Origin: Candidatus Mediterraneibacter stercorigallinarum
GTDB lineage: Bacteria; Bacillota; Clostridia; Lachnospirales; Lachnospiraceae
Length of the DNA stretch: 9,659 bases
Direction of reading: 5' to 3'
Assembly: GCA_019116185.1 (NCBI GenBank)
Contig: DXCD01000031.1
Span: 1 to 9,659 of the forward strand
The position numbers and the translations under genes were made by a program. Below the pieces are notes generated by a model. That model saw only the letters and a program-made list of their open reading frames with translations, did not search any database and was not told the DNA's origin. Below are positions 5,216 to 9,659 of this stretch, piece after piece. Position 1 is the stretch's first letter; every line of letters begins with the position of its first letter.

Positions 5216-6604
5216 TTACATTTTAAGGAATGCCCGGTAGCCTTTCACTGCTTCATAGACATCCGCCTTGCTGGACACCTCGTATGGCGCGTGCATGTTC
5301 AGGACGGCAACGCCGCTGTCAATGACTTCCATCCCGTAATTCGCCATGATATAGGCGATCGTTCCGCCGCCGCCCAGGTCCACTCTTCCAAGCTCCGCGA
5401 ACTGGTATGCAACGCCCGCGTCATCCATGGCTTTTCTCAAAGCCGCGATATACTCTGCATTGGCGTCATTGGAACCGGATTTTCCCCGGCTTCCGGTAAA
5501 TTTATTAAATGTGATGCCGTTCGCCAAAAATGCAGAACTGCGTTTCTCAAATGCTTCTGCATACATGGGATCATATGCCGCGCTCACATCCGATGAGAGC
5601 ATCCTTGAATTCATCAGGGCTCTTCTCACCTTCAGTTCAGATTCGCCCTCAGTCATTGCCACCAGTTCTGCCACTGTGTTCTCAAAAAACTTGGAGTGCA
5701 TTCCCGTGGCTCCCACGCTTCCGATCTCTTCCTTATCTACCAGGAGACAGCACCCGGTTTTCTTCGCTTCTGTCACGTCCAGCATTGCAAACAGGGATGT
5801 AAATGCGCACACACGGTCGTCCTGCCCGTAGGAGAGGATCATGCTCCGGTCAAGCCCGCAGTCCCTGGCCTTGCCCGCCGGGACAATCTCCAGCTCCGCG
5901 GAAGCGAAATCATCTTCATCCATATTATATTTTTCTTTTAAAAGATAAAGGATATTGGCTTTGACTGTTTCTTTCTGATCTTTGTCCTCAACCACCTCGC
6001 TGACCGGGCGGTTTCCGATGAGCAGGTCCAGTTTCTCCCCGTCAATCACTTTGGACGCTTTTTTCTCAAGCTGTTCCTGAGCCAGGTGCACCAGAAGGTC
6101 CGTGATCACAAATACCGGATCGCCTTCATTCTCTCCGATATTCACCTTCTCCACAGTGCCGTCCTTTTTCACAACAACTCCGTGCAGGGAAAGAGGCTGC
6201 GCCACCCACTGATATTTCTTGATGCCGCCGTAATAGTGCGTGTCAAGATAAGAGAACCCTTCACTTTCATAGAGCGGGTTCTGCTTCACGTCGATACGGG
6301 GGGAATCAATATGCGCGCCCAGGATATTCATTCCCGCGGAGAGCGGTTCTTCTCCGATACGGAAGAGCGCCAGCATCTTGTCCATGTTCACTGCATAGAC
6401 CTTGTCACCGGATTTCAGGCTTTCCCCTGCTGCCATCACGTCTTTCAGGTCACGGTATCCCGCTTCCTGCGCCATGCGGATGCTCAGCTCCACACACTCG
6501 CGCTCCGTTTTGCCTGCGTCAAGGCAGGATTTATATCTGTCTGTAATGCCCTGCAGTTCCTGCAGTTGATTTTCATTGTAAGATGTCCAGATGTTCTGTT
6601 TCAT
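5216..6604 (-). CDS. M18-family metalloaminopeptidase
   Basis: This 462-residue cytoplasmic peptidase belongs to the M18 (aspartyl aminopeptidase/aminopeptidase I) family, which forms large oligomers and removes N-terminal residues from peptides. The dinuclear metal site is visible: H98 and D100 in GAHIDSPR, D263 in GQDDRV, the catalytic E292 and metal-binding E293 in DKEEIGSVGATG, D339 in SSDVSAAYDP and H438 in NMHAPYEV. The glycine-rich DLGGGGTIA (409-417) is also characteristic. The length matches the bacterial family, and substrate preference cannot be read from the sequence. The ATG at 6604 follows an AAAGGAGAA ribosome binding site. Only 4 to 5 bp beyond that site begins the left hairpin of the mobile element at 6622. 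No recognisable promoter remains between the element and the gene, so its expression may depend on transcription through the element. It appears to be cotranscribed with nothing else. Confidence 0.93.
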   Translation of the reverse strand: MKQNIWTSYNENQLQELQGITDRYKSCLDAGKTERECVELSIRMAQEAGYRDLKDVMAAGESLKSGDKVYAVNMDKMLALFRIGEEPLSAGMNILGAHIDSPRIDVKQNPLYESEGFSYLDTHYYGGIKKYQWVAQPLSLHGVVVKKDGTVEKVNIGENEGDPVFVITDLLVHLAQEQLEKKASKVIDGEKLDLLIGNRPVSEVVEDKDQKETVKANILYLLKEKYNMDEDDFASAELEIVPAGKARDCGLDRSMILSYGQDDRVCAFTSLFAMLDVTEAKKTGCCLLVDKEEIGSVGATGMHSKFFENTVAELVAMTEGESELKVRRALMNSRMLSSDVSAAYDPMYAEAFEKRSSAFLANGITFNKFTGSRGKSGSNDANAEYIAALRKAMDDAGVAYQFAELGRVDLGGGGTIAYIMANYGMEVIDSGVAVLNMHAPYEVSSKADVYEAVKGYRAFLKM

Positions 6605-6621
6605 TCAGTTCTCCTTTCTTC

Positions 6622-6655
6622 GGGGACGTAGTGAAACCAGATTTTACTACGTCCC
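6622..6655. repeat. Left hairpin of the RAYT element
   Basis: This imperfect palindrome has arms GGGACGTAGTGAAA and TTTTACTACGTCCC and a short loop. The single imperfect pair is G·T when read on the + strand. A near-identical copy in the same orientation lies at 7518-7552. Such hairpins are the ssDNA recognition structures of HUH/Y1 transposases of the REP-associated type. Confidence 0.85.
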
Positions 6656-6677
6656 AAATTGAATTTTACCCTGTCCC
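6652..6677. repeat. Left arm of a perfect 26-bp inverted repeat
   Basis: The segment, with core AATTGAATTTTACCC, is the exact reverse complement of 7475-7500. It overlaps the last four bases of the left hairpin and ends 8 bp before the transposase stop codon, so the repeats bracket the gene tightly. Confidence 0.9.
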
Positions 6678-6684
6678 TTTTTGA

Positions 6685-7452
6685 CTATTTTCCAATTATA
6701 CAACTTTTTACATGTCGATACAATCGTTCTGTTTTTGCTTTTGATATCTTCAATTCCTTTTGCAGTTTTTCTTTATACCGCCGTCTCATTTCAATACTTT
6801 CAATGATCTCCTGCGGGCTTTCAAAACCGTTTAAATATGCCTCTTGACCCAGAAGGTTCAGCGCTGCTTTTATAAGCTGAATTTCTACTTCTTCCGGTAT
6901 ATCCAGAAAAATCTGCCTTTGTGTTTTTGTATGGAAGGCGAGGAATTCTTTAAAGTCTGTAAACTCAGATTTGTAAAAATCTATCGCTTTCGGATGTATT
7001 ATCTGGCTTTTTCCGGTTTCATATTCTTTCAGACTTGAAAAAGTATAGTTTAAAGGTGCTTTCACAACATTGGCGTTTACCGGATTCATATGGATATATC
7101 TGATACAATTCCAAAAATACTGCGGAGTTTCCACACATTCACTTTTAAATCTGTCCTGAAAAACATGACCGTTTCGATTGTGTTTAAAATTGTAATACTC
7201 TGCGAATTCTGCCAAGACAATGGCCAAATAACTAGATAAGAGTTTCAGATCAACGCGAATCAGAATATGGAAATGCGTCGACATAATAACATACGCATAT
7301 ATTTCAATATCACGATCTTTAAGATGCTTCAGAAGAAGCCTTATGAAATTGTTCTTCTCTCTTTTCTGTTTAAAAATAGGCTCTTTATTAATCCCTCTTG
7401 CTATCACATGATATAAATCTGTGCTGCTCCTTCGACGCGCGTTACGCGGCAT
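6685..7452 (-). CDS. REP-associated Y1 (HUH) transposase
   Basis: This 255-residue protein is of the Y1_Tnp/RAYT family, a single-strand DNA nuclease-transposase. It has the N-terminal MPRNARRRSS...YHVIARGINKEPIF strand, the metal-binding HUH motif H60-F-H62 in MSTHFHILIRV, the conserved GHVFQDRFKSE (95-105) and the motif YIHMNPVNANVV. Y119 in that motif is the candidate nucleophile. The C-terminal part (about 195-255) is rich in basic residues and includes ISKAKTERLYRHV, which resembles a helix-turn-helix as in other clostridial members. I placed the start at 7452, which follows an AAAGGGGTG ribosome binding site. An in-frame ATG at 7509 would lie in the terminal repeat and is unlikely. The frame is intact and AT-richer than its neighbours, in keeping with horizontal origin. 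No separate promoter was found. Read-through from glyS could supply transcription. Confidence 0.9.
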   Translation of the reverse strand: MPRNARRRSSTDLYHVIARGINKEPIFKQKREKNNFIRLLLKHLKDRDIEIYAYVIMSTHFHILIRVDLKLLSSYLAIVLAEFAEYYNFKHNRNGHVFQDRFKSECVETPQYFWNCIRYIHMNPVNANVVKAPLNYTFSSLKEYETGKSQIIHPKAIDFYKSEFTDFKEFLAFHTKTQRQIFLDIPEEVEIQLIKAALNLLGQEAYLNGFESPQEIIESIEMRRRYKEKLQKELKISKAKTERLYRHVKSCIIGK

Positions 7453-7474
7453 CCTGTCACCCCTTTCACGGTTT

Positions 7475-7500
7475 GGGACAGGGTAAAATTCAATTTGGGA
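7475..7500. repeat. Right arm of the perfect 26-bp inverted repeat
   Basis: This is the exact reverse complement of 6652-6677. It lies 22 bp upstream of the chosen transposase start and would be in the leader of its transcript. A spacer of 17 bp separates it from the right hairpin, whereas the left arm overlaps its hairpin directly. Confidence 0.9.
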
Positions 7501-7517
7501 CACGTCCATTATTGATT

Positions 7518-7552
7518 GGGGACGTAGTGAAATCGTATTTTACTACGTCCCC
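7518..7552. repeat. Right hairpin of the RAYT element
   Basis: This palindrome has arms GGGGACGTAGTGAAA and TTTTACTACGTCCCC, a 5-nt loop and the same single G·T pair as the left copy, in the same orientation. It begins 7 bp after the glyS stop codon, so it could fold in the glyS 3' end. It has no following T run on the minus strand and is not a classical terminator. Confidence 0.88.
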
Positions 7553-7559
7553 GAATATA

Positions 7560-8960
7560 TTACCACTCAAATTTTTTCTCAAAATATGCTTTCAGATCTT
7601 CAATCTTGACTCTCTCCTGTTCCATGGTATCACGGTCACGGACAGTGACAGCCCCGTCTTCCTCTGACTCAAAGTCGTACGTCACACAGAACGGAGTCCC
7701 GATCTCATCCTGCCTGCGGTAGCGTTTTCCGATATTTCCACGGTCATCAAACTCGCAGTTATAATATTTGCACAGCTCTGCGTAGATTTTCTCTGCCCCT
7801 TCATTGAGCTTCTTGGAGAGCGGAAGCACGCCGATCTTCACCGGAGCCAGCGCCGGGTGGAAATGAAGTACCGTACGCATATCCGGCTTATCCTCTGTGC
7901 CGATATTTTCCTCGTCATACGCGCTGCACAGGAACGCCAGCACCATACGGTCCGCGCCGAGAGACGGCTCGATCACATACGGAATATATTTCTCTTTCGC
8001 TTCATCGTCAAAATAAGTCAGATCCTGACCGGATACATTCTGATGCTGTGTCAGGTCATAGTCCGTACGATCCGCGATGCCCCACAGCTCGCCCCATCCG
8101 AACGGGAAGAGGAATTCCACGTCCGTAGTTGCCTTACTGTAAAATGACAGTTCTTCTTTGTCGTGGTCACGGTAGCGAACCTCATCGTCTTTCAGTCCGA
8201 GAGATGACAGCCAGTTCAGGCAGAAATTCTTCCAGTAGTCAAACCACTCAAGGTCAGTGTCCGGCTTGCAAAAGAACTCAAGCTCCATCTGCTCGAACTC
8301 TCTTGTACGGAATGTAAAGTTGCCCGGCGTGATCTCGTTTCGGAAGGATTTTCCGATCTGCGCGATACCGAACGGCAGCTTCTTTCTGGAAGTACGCTGT
8401 ACATTTTTAAAGTTTACGAAAATACCCTGTGCAGTCTCCGGTCTTAAGTACACTGTATTCTTCGCATCCTCAGTCACGCCCTGGAATGTCTTGAACATCA
8501 GGTTGAACTGACGGATATCCGTGAAATTGTGCTTGCCGCAGGTCGGGCACGGGATCTGGTGCTCATTGATAAATGCTGTCATCTGCTCCTGTGACCATCC
8601 GTCCACAGAACCATCCAGCTCGATTCCCTTTTCCTCGCAGTAATCCTCGATCAGCTTATCCGCGCGGAAACGCTCATGGCATTCTTTACAGTCCATCAGC
8701 GGATCGCTGAATCCGCCCAGATGTCCGGACGCCACCCATGTCTGCGGGTTCATCAGGATTGCGCAGTCAACTCCCACGTTATAAGGATTTTCCTGCACGA
8801 ATTTCTTCCACCATGCTTTCTTTACGTTATTTTTCAGCTCCACACCGAGATTGCCGTAATCCCATGTGTTCGCAAGGCCGCCGTAAATCTCGGAACCCGG
8901 ATATACGAATCCGCGGGATTTTGCGAGAGCCACGATCTTATCCATTGTCTTTTCAACCAT
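7560..8960 (-). CDS. glyS: Glycyl-tRNA synthetase, single-chain class II type
   Basis: This 466-residue cytoplasmic enzyme charges tRNA-Gly with glycine using ATP. It is the homodimeric (GlyQS, eukaryote-like) form. It opens with MDKIVALAKSRGFVYPGSEIYGG and shows class II motif 2, FRNEITPGNFTFRTREFEQM (206-225), and motif 3, GADRMVLAF (335-343). It also has ETAQGIF and a C-terminal anticodon-binding domain from about residue 370 (PVKIGVLPL) to the end. Four cysteines, C91/C94 and C138/C141, form a likely zinc site in the insertion. I chose the ATG at 8960: it has GAGGAA at 8973-8968 with a 7-nt spacer. A GTG start at 8975 would put that site inside the gene. A good promoter lies upstream, and no T-box fits in the short leader. 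The gene is monocistronic apart from possible read-through into the adjacent transposase. Confidence 0.96.
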   Translation of the reverse strand: MVEKTMDKIVALAKSRGFVYPGSEIYGGLANTWDYGNLGVELKNNVKKAWWKKFVQENPYNVGVDCAILMNPQTWVASGHLGGFSDPLMDCKECHERFRADKLIEDYCEEKGIELDGSVDGWSQEQMTAFINEHQIPCPTCGKHNFTDIRQFNLMFKTFQGVTEDAKNTVYLRPETAQGIFVNFKNVQRTSRKKLPFGIAQIGKSFRNEITPGNFTFRTREFEQMELEFFCKPDTDLEWFDYWKNFCLNWLSSLGLKDDEVRYRDHDKEELSFYSKATTDVEFLFPFGWGELWGIADRTDYDLTQHQNVSGQDLTYFDDEAKEKYIPYVIEPSLGADRMVLAFLCSAYDEENIGTEDKPDMRTVLHFHPALAPVKIGVLPLSKKLNEGAEKIYAELCKYYNCEFDDRGNIGKRYRRQDEIGTPFCVTYDFESEEDGAVTVRDRDTMEQERVKIEDLKAYFEKKFEW

Positions 8961-8997
8961 AGTTATGTTCCTCACATTCTTTATTCAATCGCTACTT

Positions 8998-9026
8998 ATT
9001 ATAACGGGTACGGGCGCTTTTGTAAA
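8998..9026 (-). promoter_or_regulatory. Sigma-A promoter of glyS
   Basis: On the minus strand, TTTACA (9026-9021) and TATAAT (9003-8998) are separated by 17 bp. They are positioned to start transcription about 30 nt upstream of the glyS ATG. The spacer is unusually GC-rich (GCGCCCGTACCCG) for this region. The short leader excludes a T-box or other long riboswitch. Confidence 0.75.
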
Positions 9027-9072
9027 CCATCCATCGCAGAGAGTTCATAACGATATCCCCGGCTTTCTTTTA

Positions 9073-9659
9073 TTATTTTAATTTATCCAGAACCTGCTCT
9101 AAATCCTCCCGGTAATAATCTTTATCAGGCGCAAGTTTTATCGCTGTTTCCAAGTTTTCCTTTGCTTCTGGATATCTGCCCATTTGACACAAAGTCCTTC
9201 CCAGGCTGGCATAGCACCGCGCATTCTGCGGATCCAACTGTATTGCTTTTCCTGCCGCTTCTACTGCTTTATCCATTTCCCCCTTATCGCGCAGCGCTAC
9301 GCTCAGGTCTATATGGATATCCGCACTTCCCGGTTCTAACTCCAGAGCCTGCCGCGCCGCTTTTTCCGCCTCGCTGTATTTTCCCATCGCATAAAGAGTC
9401 AGCCACAGAATACGGTAATACCGGACATTTTTCGGCTCTTGCCGGATCAGTTCTTGTTCTACTGCCACAGCGTCTTCATACTTGCCTTCATTATGTAATT
9501 TGACCGCTCTCATATATTCTGTCCCAGACGTAATCTGCTGGACAGCCGCTCCCACCGCATTCTGTTCATCCGAAACATTCTCCTCTGCTGACATTTCTTC
9601 TTGCTTATCAGCAGAATTTTGGGGGAATACAAAACTTTCAAATGCTTCCAGCAGCTTAT
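9073..9659 (-). CDS. Tetratricopeptide-repeat protein, 5' end outside the window
   Basis: The C-terminal 194 residues of a TPR protein are visible. About four 34-residue repeats with the typical pattern follow one another. The first starts near TEYMRAVKLHNEGKYEDAV, followed by units with MGKYSEAEKAARQALELEP, KGEMDKAVEAAGKAIQLDP and MGRYPEAKENLETAIKLAP. A capping helix DYYREDLEQVLDKLK ends the protein. TPR arrays bind partner peptides; the partner is unknown. The frame stays open to the window edge (KLLEAFESFVFPQNSADKQEE precedes the first internal methionine at 9594). That methionine has no good ribosome binding site, so the gene probably begins outside the window. The visible N-terminal part before the repeats is acidic and low-complexity, like a linker to another domain. 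No signal or membrane segment is visible in this part. No terminator is evident in the 112 bp before glyS. Confidence 0.88.
   Translation of the reverse strand, partial: KLLEAFESFVFPQNSADKQEEMSAEENVSDEQNAVGAAVQQITSGTEYMRAVKLHNEGKYEDAVAVEQELIRQEPKNVRYYRILWLTLYAMGKYSEAEKAARQALELEPGSADIHIDLSVALRDKGEMDKAVEAAGKAIQLDPQNARCYASLGRTLCQMGRYPEAKENLETAIKLAPDKDYYREDLEQVLDKLK

Larger units (their letters stand above)
6622..7552 (-). mobile_element. RAYT-type element: Y1 transposase gene with inverted repeat and flanking hairpins
   Basis: This unit of about 0.93 kb holds one transposase gene. It is bracketed by two directly oriented palindromes (6622-6655 and 7518-7552) and, inside them, by a perfect 26-bp inverted repeat (6652-6677 and 7475-7500). 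No target duplication is visible, as expected for HUH single-strand chemistry. The unit occupies the whole space between the glyS stop codon (7 bp away) and the aminopeptidase ribosome binding site (about 5 bp away). The outer limits are set by the hairpins and could be a few bases off. Whether it is mobile on its own or a domesticated REP-type transposase cannot be decided from one copy. Confidence 0.75.

Noticed and set aside
7453..7509. ATG start of the transposase at 7509
   Set aside because: The extension would translate the terminal inverted repeat. The ATG at 7452 has its own ribosome binding site and starts the conserved MPRNARR segment.
7518..7552. Hairpin after glyS as a rho-independent terminator
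   Set aside because: The stem is strong but no T run follows on the minus strand, and an almost identical copy at 6622-6655 shows that it belongs to the mobile element.
8961..8975. GTG start of glyS at 8975
   Set aside because: The GAGGAA ribosome binding site would be inside the gene; the ATG at 8960 has ideal spacing and gives the usual N terminus.
9073..9594. TPR gene as complete, starting at 9594
   Set aside because: The frame is open to the window edge and the 9594 ATG lacks a ribosome binding site, so the gene is annotated as partial.

Overview
The window looks like the chromosome of an anaerobic, moderately GC-rich Clostridia member, probably Lachnospiraceae. The evidence is strong AGGAGG-type ribosome binding sites, sigma-A promoters, a single-chain glycyl-tRNA synthetase, a pyruvate phosphate dikinase and a nickel-iron CO dehydrogenase-type gene. 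The family assignment is inference from protein style, not from a marker gene. Every convincing gene lies on the minus strand, so transcription runs from high to low coordinates. No + strand gene, tRNA, rRNA or CRISPR array is supported.

In transcription order: 9659-9073 is the 3' part of a tetratricopeptide-repeat protein that runs off the window. 8960-7560 is glycyl-tRNA synthetase with its own promoter. 7552-6622 is a small mobile unit: a REP-associated (RAYT-type) Y1 transposase gene bounded by a perfect 26-bp inverted repeat and two long hairpins. It fills the gap between glyS and the next gene. 6604-5216 is an M18 aminopeptidase. A short non-coding gap with a 24-bp tandem duplication follows, then a small DUF1307/YehR-like lipoprotein (5086-4631) and its terminator.

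4461-374 is the most interesting block: an Rrf2-family regulator with a three-cysteine motif, then a tight three-gene operon of a CooS-type protein, a four-cluster ferredoxin-like CooF protein and an FAD/NAD(P) oxidoreductase. The last three would form an electron path from the CooS active site through CooF to flavin and nicotinamide. No acetyl-CoA synthase, nickel insertion or hydrogenase gene is present, so a stand-alone redox or stress role fits better than acetogenesis. The CooS protein keeps the iron-sulfur and C-cluster ligands but has lost the catalytic lysine and the histidine relay of canonical CO dehydrogenases, so its reaction is uncertain. The regulator promoter and the cooS leader share a TTGAC-N7-GTC-type inverted repeat, suggesting one regulon.

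240-1 is the N-terminal 80 codons of pyruvate phosphate dikinase, with a promoter and a perfect 20-bp palindrome in its leader.
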